From NCBI GenBank assembly GCA_030650395.1, contig JAUSDY010000117.1:1-64000 (forward strand): a stretch of DNA of 64,000 nt. The letters run 5' to 3'. Position numbers and translations under genes: made by a program. Below, in pieces: positions 24,232 to 31,727 of the stretch. The stretch comes from Acidobacteriota bacterium. Its GTDB lineage: Bacteria > Acidobacteriota > Vicinamibacteria > Vicinamibacterales > UBA2999. The stretch's first letter is position 1. Each line of letters begins with the position of its first letter. The notes under the pieces were generated by a model, which had not been told where the DNA came from, ran no database searches, and worked only from the letters and a program-made list of their open reading frames with translations.

Positions 24232-24601
24232 CGTCCCGCCTGACGCAGACGGCGGTGACCGTTCCCGTGCAGATCGCTTCGCTGCCGCGAACAATCTCGT
24301 GGGCGTATTTGATGGTGCGCGCGCTCACCGCCTCGATGCGCACCAGCACCTCGAAATCGTCTTCGAAGTGGAGGGGCGTCTTGAAATCACAGGTGGCGGC
24401 GATGCGTGGCCAGCCAGGCGGATCAGCGGCTGAGCCTGCCACGCCGTACAGACCACTCGCCGGCGAGATGGTCATTCCGGCTGCGCGCCACAGTGCGTGC
24501 TCGGCCTCCTCCATGTAACGGAAGAAGTTCGAGAAATGCACCATGCCGGCCGCGTCGGTCTCCGCGAACTGGACCCGCCGCGAATAACGGAATGGCGTTA
24601 T
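24155..24601 (-). CDS. Acyl-CoA thioesterase (hot-dog, YbgC/4HBT-like)
   Basis: About 148 residues. FRYSRRVQFAETDAAGMVHF is the 4HBT signature with catalytic Asp, followed by SNFFRYMEEAEHALWRAAGM; ATCDFKTPLHFEDDFEVLVR and KYAHEIVRG complete the hot dog. Homology needs a start upstream of VQFAETD, but no ATG/GTG/TTG exists there. An ATA overlaps the TAA stop of the flavoprotein gene (ATAA), suggesting coupled start at a rare codon. Likely releases the product of the flavoprotein/radical SAM pathway next door. Confidence 0.75.
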   Translation of the reverse strand: MTPFRYSRRVQFAETDAAGMVHFSNFFRYMEEAEHALWRAAGMTISPASGLYGVAGSAADPPGWPRIAATCDFKTPLHFEDDFEVLVRIEAVSARTIKYAHEIVRGSEAICTGTVTAVCVRRDVNGAVKAVAVPPDVLQRLRAVLQAP

Positions 24602-25983
24602 GGCGTGCGCCCCTCGGGCAGCGTCAGCTCGTTGGCCTTGTGCTGCGCCGCTTCCGGCACCATGCCCTCGCGCCAGGTCGGCAGGCGCTGCTTGTCGTCG
24701 GGATACAACGATTCCATTGGCCCCCACACCTTGTCGACCTTGTCGGTGAAGAGGTCGCCGATCAGCAGATCGGTCACCGTGTTCCGCAGCTCCGGATAAT
24801 TGCGGACGAAGTTGCCGAAACTGAAGCCGTCGTAGTACTCGCACACCAATCGGCGCATGCGGTCGACGCCGTGATTGAACGTCTCACCCCAGGCGCCCAA
24901 CTGCGCCGCGCCGGTGTCGCCCCTGGCGAGCCCGTCGATAATCGCATCGGCCGCCAGCTCGCCCGACTTGAGCGCCAGCAGCACACCCGACGAGTAGAGC
25001 GGATCGAGAAACCCGAAGGCGTCGCCGACCAGCACCCACCCGTTGCCCGCGACTTGCGTCGAGCGATACGAGTAATCACGCGTCGCGAAATAGCCGGTGA
25101 CACGCTTGGCGTTCTTGACGCGTTCTTTCACCGCCGGCGTGTTCTCGACCTCTTCCTGATAGGTCTGCTCGTGATTGCCCTGGCGCCCCTTGAACAGGTA
25201 ATCAAATGGCGCCACCACGCCGAGGCTGACAATGTTGTCGTGGAGAGGGATGTTCCAGAACCAGCCGTCCTTGCCCGGCGTCTGGATGACCATGGTCGCG
25301 CCCCCGTTTTTGCCGGTGTCGCGGTAGGCGCCCTCCCAGTAGGTCCAGATCGCGCCCTTGTTCAAGACCGGATCCCACAACCGCAGCTTCATCCGGTTCA
25401 TCAGCAGCGCCGCCTGGCCGCTGGCATCGACCACGACCTTGGCGCGGATCTCTTTGCGGACGCCGTCCTGCTTGATGGCGACGCCGGTGGCCCTAATACC
25501 TTGACCGCGCCCCGCGCGGTCGGCTTCGCCGTCGCCGTCGCTACTACCTTGACCGCGCTCCGCGCGGTCGAAGAGGACCTCGATCACATGCACGCCGTCG
25601 TGGGCGTCGACGCCGTGCTCGCGGGCGTTGTCGAGCATCATCTGGTCGAATTCGCTGCGCACGACCTGCCAGGTCTGCGAGCACTCGTGCGGCTTGTTGT
25701 CCCAGAAATAAAACGGCGCCGACAGCTTGCCGTTGGCGTTGATGAACTGGACGCTGTACTTCTTGACGAAGTGGCTGCGCTGCATCTTCTCCAGCATGTT
25801 GAGCCGCTTCAGCACCCAATAGGTTTCGGGGATGAGCGACTCGCCGATGTGGAAGCGCGGGAACTTCTCGCGCTCGAACAGGCCGACGTTGAGCCCGCCT
25901 TGCGCGAGCAGCGTCGAGGTCGTGGATCCGGCGGGGCCACCGCCGATCACTACGACATCGTATTCAGACGAGATTAGTGACAT
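24598..25983 (-). CDS. FAD-dependent oxidoreductase, tryptophan-halogenase/GGR-like
   Basis: 461 residues. FAD site SEYDVVVIGGGPAGSTTSTL, FPRFHIGESLIPETYWVLKR typical of flavin halogenase-like reductases, and NGWVLVGDAFGFLDPLYSSG for the second FAD contact. No WxWxIP halogenase motif is evident (the nearest is DGWFWNIPLHDN), so halogenation is uncertain; a monooxygenase or reductase is equally likely. Residues around LFDRAERGQGSSDGDGEADR, AGRGQG come from a doubled palindrome inserted in frame. A period-7 array pair lies between it and the radical SAM gene. Confidence 0.8.
   Translation of the reverse strand: MSLISSEYDVVVIGGGPAGSTTSTLLAQGGLNVGLFEREKFPRFHIGESLIPETYWVLKRLNMLEKMQRSHFVKKYSVQFINANGKLSAPFYFWDNKPHECSQTWQVVRSEFDQMMLDNAREHGVDAHDGVHVIEVLFDRAERGQGSSDGDGEADRAGRGQGIRATGVAIKQDGVRKEIRAKVVVDASGQAALLMNRMKLRLWDPVLNKGAIWTYWEGAYRDTGKNGGATMVIQTPGKDGWFWNIPLHDNIVSLGVVAPFDYLFKGRQGNHEQTYQEEVENTPAVKERVKNAKRVTGYFATRDYSYRSTQVAGNGWVLVGDAFGFLDPLYSSGVLLALKSGELAADAIIDGLARGDTGAAQLGAWGETFNHGVDRMRRLVCEYYDGFSFGNFVRNYPELRNTVTDLLIGDLFTDKVDKVWGPMESLYPDDKQRLPTWREGMVPEAAQHKANELTLPEGRTP
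25498..25570. repeat. Doubled in-frame palindrome in the flavoprotein gene
   Basis: Two copies, 25498-25522 and 25546-25570, of ACCTTGACCGCGC[C/T]CCGCGCGGTCG; each is an 8-bp perfect hairpin (GACCGCGC/GCGCGGTC, 3-nt loop). They encode DRAERGQG and DRAGRGQG, in frame, in a surface loop of an otherwise intact enzyme. Confidence 0.85.
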
Positions 25984-25992
25984 AGACAACGT

Positions 25993-26110
25993 AGTTCAGA
26001 GTTCAGAGTTCAGAGTTATGAGTTAAGAACAGAATTCGTGCCCAATGAATATGTGTCTATATGCCCCGGTGTTATCGACTCTTAACTCTGCACTCTTAAC
26101 TCTGCACTCA
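25993..26110. repeat. Inverted pair of period-7 arrays (GTTCAGA / CTCTGCA)
   Basis: Left array 25993-26026 of GTTCAGA/GTTATGA units; about 50 nt of spacer; right array 26077-26110 of ACTCTTA/ACTCTGC units, complementary in type. It fills the gap between the flavoprotein start and the radical SAM stop, both on the minus strand. Confidence 0.85.
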
Positions 26111-27463
26111 CGTGTAGCGAATGTTGGAATGTTCGGGTAGGAAGAAACGCGGCAGCAGCACGTCGACGCGCATCAGCCCCTCACGCGTGAGGGCAATGCG
26201 GTCGGCGCTGCGCTCGGCGAGGTAGCCTTCGGCCGCCAGCGAGTCGAGGGCGTCCTTGAATCGCCCCAGCACGTCGACGCCGTACTTCTGCGCGAAATAC
26301 GGCGGTCGATTGGCGCCGCGCTTCAGCTGGAGCACGAACTCGCGGATCATCCGCTCTTCATCACTCGGACGATACCCGCGGCCGAGCGGGATCTCGCCGC
26401 GGTTGATCGCATCCTCGTAGTTCGGCCAGGTGTCGACGTTCTGGACGTGCACGCCGTTGATGTGGCCGAACGATGCGACGCCGAGGCCGAGCAGGTCCGC
26501 GCCCTCCCACAGGCGATCGCGATACACGAACTTGGCCGTCGAGGGATTCTTCACCGCGGTATAGGCGCTGCCGACGTGGTAGCCGGCGCGCTCGAGCGCG
26601 CTGAAGGCGTCCTGCACCCATCGCCGCTTGGTTGCCCAGCCGGCGACCGGCTCGTTGAACTGCCCGCCCTGCTTGTGCAGGTCGCCGCTGATCGTGGTGT
26701 TGTAGGGCAGCTCCATCTGGTAGATGGTGACGCTGTCGGGCTCGAGCGCGAGCGTGCGCTCGATGCACTGCTGCCAGTTGGCGTCGGTCTCGCCCAGCAT
26801 GCCGGCGATCAGGTCGATGTTGATCTGCGGAAACCCGAGCTTGCGGGCTTGCGCGTAGGCGCGGCCGATCTCGGGCGTGCGATGCGCGCGCCCGTTGATC
26901 TCGAGGATGCGATCGTCGAAGTTCTCGACGCCGAGGCTGAGGCGCGTCACGCCCATCTCGCGAATCGCCGCAAGCTTGGCTTCGCTCAACGTGCCCGGCT
27001 CGCACTCGAACGTGATCTCTTCGGCCTCGCTCCACGCGCCGCCGGCATTGAGCCGGCCCATCAGGCCCTGCAGCTGCCTGGTCGACAAGAACGACGGCGT
27101 GCCGCCGCCGAAGTAGACGAAGTTGAACTTGCGGCCGGCCACCGCGGGCTGCGACGCGTACAACTCCCATTCGCGCGCGACCAAGTCGAGGTAGTTCTCG
27201 ACCTCGCGCGCGTTCTTGTCGGTGTAGACCCGGAAGTAACAGAAGTGACAGCGCTTGCGGCAGAACGGGATGTGCAGGTACAAGCCGAGTGGCCGCCCTT
27301 CGACTCGCCCTCCCGGACCTTCGGTCCGCGAGGGCTCGCTCAGGGCAGCGTGGGCATCGTTGATCCCTTCAGGCTTCCACGCTGAAAACGGGGGGTAGTT
27401 GGCGACGAAATAACTGCCGACGTCCGTCTGTTCGACGGTGGCGTCTCCTTGCACACCAGACAT
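26108..27463 (-). CDS. Radical SAM protein, coproporphyrinogen III oxidase (HemN/HemW) family
   Basis: 451 residues. Cluster motif LYLHIPFCRKRCHFCYF (Cys68, Cys72, Cys75), VYFGGGTPSFL, ITFECEPGTLSEAKL and RLSLGVENFDDRIL are HemN/HemW hallmarks, and the C-terminal HemN domain is present. True heme function is doubtful because it lies with a flavoprotein and a thioesterase; a radical SAM step in a specialised lipid pathway is possible. Residues about 36-56 (AHAALSEPSRTEGPGGRVEG) are encoded by a palindromic repeat. TATAGT at 27477-27472 is 8 nt before the ATG. Confidence 0.85.
   Translation of the reverse strand: MSGVQGDATVEQTDVGSYFVANYPPFSAWKPEGINDAHAALSEPSRTEGPGGRVEGRPLGLYLHIPFCRKRCHFCYFRVYTDKNAREVENYLDLVAREWELYASQPAVAGRKFNFVYFGGGTPSFLSTRQLQGLMGRLNAGGAWSEAEEITFECEPGTLSEAKLAAIREMGVTRLSLGVENFDDRILEINGRAHRTPEIGRAYAQARKLGFPQINIDLIAGMLGETDANWQQCIERTLALEPDSVTIYQMELPYNTTISGDLHKQGGQFNEPVAGWATKRRWVQDAFSALERAGYHVGSAYTAVKNPSTAKFVYRDRLWEGADLLGLGVASFGHINGVHVQNVDTWPNYEDAINRGEIPLGRGYRPSDEERMIREFVLQLKRGANRPPYFAQKYGVDVLGRFKDALDSLAAEGYLAERSADRIALTREGLMRVDVLLPRFFLPEHSNIRYT
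27295..27348. repeat. In-frame palindromic repeat in the radical SAM gene
   Basis: Outer ends CCCTTCGACTCG and CGCTCAGGGCAG enclose a hairpin core (GCCCTCCCGGACC, loop TTC, GGTCCGCGAGGGC). It encodes part of AALSEPSRTEGPGGRVEG. Same outer ends as the repeat at 14391. Confidence 0.8.
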
Positions 27464-27526
27464 GTCTTCTCACTATACCGTCGGTAGGGCGCCATAGTTT
27501 ACTCGGCGCCCGTGACGAAGTTTGTG

Positions 27527-27633
27527 ACGGGAGGGCACTTCTTGACGGGAGAGCACCTCTTGACGGGATCGCAATCCGTGACGGGATGGCAATCCTTGAC
27601 GTGGACGGCACTTGTCGACGGCACTTCTTGTCT
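27527..27633. repeat. Array of 18-bp repeats, left copy
   Basis: Six units beginning GACGGG(A/T): GACGGGAGGGCACTTCTT, GACGGGAGAGCACCTCTT, GACGGGATCGCAATCCGT, GACGGGATGGCAATCCTT and two decayed units. It directly abuts the left inverted repeat of the IS5-like remnant; the inverted array is at 29520-29622. Confidence 0.9.
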
Positions 27634-27695
27634 TAAGAGCGTGTAACAAAACCTCCGAAGCCTGATCCTCGTCGGCGAGGTAGTGTGAACGGGGT

Positions 27696-28274
27696 ATGGC
27701 CGCCACGCTGCTTCCAGATGCGTCGTCGAATCTGGTCCAACCGTTCCTGCCGATTCCACTCTGTCGACCAAAAGGCGGACGGCCGCGCATCTCGGATCGC
27801 GCGTGCCTGACCGGCATCGTTTTCGTCCTTCGCAGCGGCATTCCGGCAGATGCTCCCGCCAGAACTCGGGCGCGGATCGGGGATCACGTGCTGGCGCCGC
27901 TGCACGACTGGCGGCCGGACTATGTGCTCGGGGATCGAGCTACGACGCGACGGCGATTCGGCGTGGACTGCGGGCGCCGCACCTCGTGCCGTGGCTCGCT
28001 ATGCGTCGCACCGCGCACGGGGAGTGGATTGCGCCGGTGGCGGTGGGTCGTGGAGCGGACGAATGCCTGGCTCAATCAGTTTCGTCGTCTGCGCGTGCGG
28101 TTTGACAAGCGGGCCGACATCCGCGAGGCATTCCTCTCACTGGAGCGCGTTGATTTGTGGGCAGTCGCTGCGCAAGACGTGGATAACGGCCTGAGCCGGT
28201 GCCCACTCGCGCCGAGGCGCTTCCCGCGGGCGGGACACGGAATCGGTAAACATTACGGCGTCAGTCGGGACTAA
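27696..28274 (+). pseudogene. IS5-family transposase, decayed
   Basis: The N-terminus is clear: CRPKGGRPRISDRACLTGIV, FVLRSGIP (DUF4096-type). Homology then shifts frame (ELGRGSGITCWRR at about 27857), shifts again (SSYDATAIRRGLRAPHLVPW at about 27940) and returns to the first frame for RWVVERTNAWLNQFRRLRVR and FDKRADIREAFLSL, with the DDE Glu. The segment with the first two catalytic Asp residues is largely deleted. Inactive. Confidence 0.85.
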
Positions 28275-29108
28275 TCATGGGTAACGCTCGTCCGACCTCT
28301 CGGCCGTTAGGTGCTGCCGCAAGAACCGCAGTGTCTGGCGAATGATGTCGCGCGATGTTCGGCTGTCGTCGAAGAGATCAAAGGCGTGCGGGCCTTCGGC
28401 ATGGTTCACGAAGGTAATCGGGAGATTCTCGATAAGTCCGTGACGGATGAAGCTGTCGATGGAGGCATTCATCGCCGGAAACTGGTCGCGTCCAGCCCTC
28501 GTTATGAGCAGCGGCACATCCCGTCGAAGATCCGCAAAGGTGCGGCCGACGCCTGGGTTTGCGAAGCCAAACTGCCGCGCCGCATTTGCCACGTCTGTCG
28601 CGCCATCGAGATCAAGCAGACATCCGCAGCCGAACACCGCACAGGCCGGCGTTCGGCTGGCGTCCTGCATGATGGTCGTGAGGGCTGTCGGGACATTCCC
28701 AGACACTGCGATGACCCCGACCCGTGCCGGATCGATCCGCAACGATCGAGCGCATTCGTGAATGTGCTCGAAGACGGCCTGAAGATCCGCGACGGGGTCA
28801 CGGTTCGTGTAAGCGATTGCCACCATGCCTGACAGCGCGATCAACTGGCACATCGAGACCGTCCACCCGATCTCCTTGTAGGTCAAGGTGGTCGGACGCG
28901 GTTCCATCGTCCCCGGGTAGCCTGCCACGATGATCACTGCGGGCCAGCGACTATCGTCCGTTTCGTCGGGCGGGTAGTAGACGTCCATGCAAAGACGACT
29001 CTCCGGCGGGCCGTACGCGACGTCGCGTCGCACGGTCATGGCGTCCATTCCGTCCAACTGCAGGCACACTCGACGTGTGAAGATGTCACCCGGCGGCGAT
29101 TGAGTCAT
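28275..29108 (-). CDS. Alpha/beta hydrolase (dienelactone-hydrolase-like)
   Basis: 277 residues. DVAYGPPESRLCMDVYYPPD, WPAVIIVAGYPGTM (oxyanion region), nucleophile elbow VGVIAVSGNVPTALTTIM (Ser in an S-G-N context rather than the usual GxSxG), RAGRDQFPAMNAS with the Asp, and NHAEGPHAFDLF with the catalytic His. Substrate unknown. It is enclosed with the transposase relic between inverted ends, so it may be cargo. Alternative start at MDAMTVRRD. Confidence 0.75.
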   Translation of the reverse strand: MTQSPPGDIFTRRVCLQLDGMDAMTVRRDVAYGPPESRLCMDVYYPPDETDDSRWPAVIIVAGYPGTMEPRPTTLTYKEIGWTVSMCQLIALSGMVAIAYTNRDPVADLQAVFEHIHECARSLRIDPARVGVIAVSGNVPTALTTIMQDASRTPACAVFGCGCLLDLDGATDVANAARQFGFANPGVGRTFADLRRDVPLLITRAGRDQFPAMNASIDSFIRHGLIENLPITFVNHAEGPHAFDLFDDSRTSRDIIRQTLRFLRQHLTAERSDERYP

Positions 29109-29635
29109 CGACCCTCCAAAAGCTGGCGGCGGTTTCGCGAACCGCCCTCAAGGTCGCCAGTGTGATTCCTCTTGTGGGCCTTGTGTCCAGTGGGGATAAT
29201 GAAATCTACTTGCCGGCAAGCCGACGGACCTGCCTGCCTTCCCCAGTCCCTTTAAGTTTCAGTCCCTCGGCTCGGCACAGTCTTGGCGCCGCTCGAGCCG
29301 TAGTCGGAACTGGGTTCCACTGTGCGCGAGATGCGATTAGTAACGAGCAGTCGCGAAGGGTTTGCCTATCTGCCCAGGTCGCGCATCGCGCCGTTCGGTC
29401 GGGGCCACCAGTTCGAGAAAATGGTCGCCTCGTGCCGACGAAGTGGCAGGGTGCTCGCCTGGCAAGCGCTCCGGTCGGGGTTTTGTTAGAGGCTCTAAGG
29501 GACTTTCTTGATGGGACAAAACCTCTAAGTGAGGTCCCGTCAAGAGGTGCAATCCCGTCAGGAAGTGCAATCCCGTCAGGCAGTGCCGTCCCGTCAGGAG
29601 GTGCCGTCCCGGCAAGAAGCAGGTAAAGTGGGCCG
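29109..29635. repeat. Gap holding the right IS end and the right 18-bp array
   Basis: No credible gene in 527 bp; an apparent frame here ends in PSRGAIPSGSAIPSGSAVPS, which is simply the repeat translated. 29475-29497 is the right inverted end. 29520-29622 is an array of 18-bp units such as AGAGGTGCAATCCCGTCA and GGAAGTGCAATCCCGTCA, the reverse complement of the 27527 units. TAAAGT at 29624-29629 lies 6 nt before the next ATG. Confidence 0.8.
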
Positions 29636-31717
29636 ATGCGACTTCGCGCGATCCTGCTCGCCTCGGGCTGGGCGGCGGTAACCGTTGTCGGCGCGGCCCA
29701 AGAGCCGGCGACGCCGCGGTTTCGCGCCGGCGCCAACCTGGTGCACGTCGACGCCTATGTCGCGAAGAACGGTGTCGCGCTGACCGACCTGCGGCCCGAA
29801 GACATCGAGGTGTACGAAGACGACAAGCTGCAAACGATCGAAAGCGTCGAGCTGATCAAGGCGCGCGGTCCCATTCCGCAATCGGAACGCATCAATCCCA
29901 CGACCGTGCGCGACATGCAGCAGGACGGGGCCGACGCCGCGCGGCTGTTCACGTTGTTCTTCGATCGCTATCACGTCAGCGTCGCCGGTTCGTACCACGC
30001 CAACAAGCCGATCATCCAGACCCTGGATAAGGTGATCGGCCAGGACGACATGGTCGGCGTGATGACGCCCGAGATGTCGGCCACGAGCATCACCTACAGC
30101 CGGCGCACCACCAACATCGAGCGCTACGTCACCGACTCATGGGCGTGGGGCATCAAGGATCAGGTCGCCACGCTTAGCCCCGCCGAGCAGGCCTTCCACG
30201 ACTGCTATCCGCAGTCTCAGTACCCCTCCATCGCCGCTGAGATGGTCGCCAGGATGCGCGAACAGCGGACGCTGGACGCGCTCGACGCGCTGGTGCTCCA
30301 TCTCGAGGGGCTGCGGCCGGAACGAAAGTTCGTGCTCGTCTTCACGGAAGGCTGGCCCCTGTATCAGCGCAGCGACCGGCTCGCACGGCCGCTCAACGAC
30401 GCCGTCCCCGGCCAGGATCCCTTGCGAGTGAACCCGCTGACCGGAGGCATCGCGAAGCCGGGGTCACCCGACACGGGGCGGGGCATGAGCACGAGCTACC
30501 AGGCGTGCGAGCGCCAGCGGGCGATGCTGGCGAACATCGATCATCAAACGGAATTTCGCACGCTGCTGCAGCGCGCCAACCGCGCCAACGTCAGCTTCTA
30601 TCCGATCGACGCGCGCGGGCTGATCGTGTTCGATCAACCGACCCGGTTTGATCTGCCCCCGTCGGTGGACCAGGTGTTTCTTCGCAAGCGGCACGACGAC
30701 CTGCGGATGATGGCGCTGCAGACCGACGGGCTGGCCGTGCTCGACAGCACCAACGACATCGCCGGCGCGATGCAGCGCATCTTCGGCGACGTCGGGTCGT
30801 ACTACTTGCTTCGCTATTACTCGTCGAATACCAAGCTCGATGGCAAGTTCCGGCGGATCCGCGTCGAGGTGAAGCGGCCGGCCGTGGACGTTCGTTCGAG
30901 ACCGGGTTACCTGGCACCGACGGAAGCCGAAGCGCGCGCGGCAGGCGGCGCGGCAGTCGGCTCGAAGGGGCGCCCGGGCGCCGTGCCCGCGCCCCCACCG
31001 CCACCCCCGGCCGTGACGCGGGCCCTCGATGCGATTGCACCGGGCCGCGGCAACCTGCCCGTCCGCATTCAAGCGTCCGGCGCCCGCTCCTCAATCCGCG
31101 CCGTCGTCGAGCTCGATGCCGCGACGATCAAGTTGCCGGAATGGATGTCGGGCGGCACGCTTCGCCTCGTGATCGATCCGGAGCGCGGCACGACGGCCGC
31201 GACGCAAACCATCACCACCGCGATTCAGCCGGGGCAACGCAGCATACCCATCGCGGGCACCGATGCGCCGTTGCCGCCGGGCCGGTATTCGGTGCGCGCG
31301 GAGCTCACACCCAAGGCGGGGCGTTTGCCGATCCAGGTGACGACGTTCGCGACGGTTCCGGCTGAGTCCGCCGATCTTGGTACGGGTGCGCTGGCGTTGC
31401 GGCGCGGACCGAGCACCGGGCTGGCCTACGTGCCGACCGCAGATCCGCGATTCCGCCGCACCGAGCGATTGCGCGTCGAGGTGCCGTTGATCGGCGAAGG
31501 CCATACCGGGACGGCCCGTCTCCTGACGCGCGAAGGGCAGCCGATGCCGCTGGTGGCAAGCTTCACGACGCGCGTCGACGAAGAGAAGGCGCAGGCGCTG
31601 GGTGTGGCCGAAGTCAACCTCGCCCCCCTCGCCGCCGGCGAGTACGTGCTCGAGGTCTCGATCGTGAAGGACGGCAAGACCGGGCTTGCCGCGTACGGCT
31701 TCCGCATCATTCCGTGA
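29636..31717 (+). CDS. VWFA-related acidobacterial domain protein (TIGR03436-like), copy 1
   Basis: 693 residues, exported (signal LRAILLASGWAAVTVVGA-AQ). The family core is TPRFRAGANLVHVDAYVAKN, GVALTDLRPEDIEVYEDDKL, LFTLFFDRYHVS in place of a classical DxSxS metal site, FVLVFTEGWPLYQ, NRANVSFYPIDARGLIVFDQ and SYYLLRYYSSNTKLDGKFRR. A Pro-rich linker and a beta-rich C-terminal domain end in EYVLEVSIVKDGKTGLAAYG. Role unknown in the family (secreted, often amplified in acidobacteria). Leaderless-type start. Confidence 0.9.
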   Translation: MRLRAILLASGWAAVTVVGAAQEPATPRFRAGANLVHVDAYVAKNGVALTDLRPEDIEVYEDDKLQTIESVELIKARGPIPQSERINPTTVRDMQQDGADAARLFTLFFDRYHVSVAGSYHANKPIIQTLDKVIGQDDMVGVMTPEMSATSITYSRRTTNIERYVTDSWAWGIKDQVATLSPAEQAFHDCYPQSQYPSIAAEMVARMREQRTLDALDALVLHLEGLRPERKFVLVFTEGWPLYQRSDRLARPLNDAVPGQDPLRVNPLTGGIAKPGSPDTGRGMSTSYQACERQRAMLANIDHQTEFRTLLQRANRANVSFYPIDARGLIVFDQPTRFDLPPSVDQVFLRKRHDDLRMMALQTDGLAVLDSTNDIAGAMQRIFGDVGSYYLLRYYSSNTKLDGKFRRIRVEVKRPAVDVRSRPGYLAPTEAEARAAGGAAVGSKGRPGAVPAPPPPPPAVTRALDAIAPGRGNLPVRIQASGARSSIRAVVELDAATIKLPEWMSGGTLRLVIDPERGTTAATQTITTAIQPGQRSIPIAGTDAPLPPGRYSVRAELTPKAGRLPIQVTTFATVPAESADLGTGALALRRGPSTGLAYVPTADPRFRRTERLRVEVPLIGEGHTGTARLLTREGQPMPLVASFTTRVDEEKAQALGVAEVNLAPLAAGEYVLEVSIVKDGKTGLAAYGFRIIP

Positions 31718-31727
31718 TCGCGCCCAG

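Larger units (their letters stand above)
27637..29496. mobile_element. IS5-like remnant with inverted ends and a cargo hydrolase
   Basis: Left end GAGCGTGTAACAAAACCTCC (27637-27656) and right end, read on the minus strand, GAGCCTCTAACAAAACCCCG (29494-29475), are near-matching inverted repeats. Inside are a broken IS5-family transposase and an intact hydrolase on the other strand. The 18-bp arrays lie immediately outside both ends. Whether the whole unit ever moved together is inference. Confidence 0.5.

Noticed and set aside
24598-25983. Assignment of the flavoprotein as a tryptophan halogenase
   Set aside because: The FAD motifs fit, but the WxWxIP halogenase motif is not clearly present, so only the broad class is given.
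27527-27633. 18-bp arrays considered as CRISPR
   Set aside because: Units are directly adjacent with no spacers and drift in sequence; no cas gene is present.
29162-29626. 154-residue frame ending in SGSAIPSGSAVPSGGAVP
   Set aside because: The tail is translated 18-bp repeats, and the front part has no protein-like pattern.
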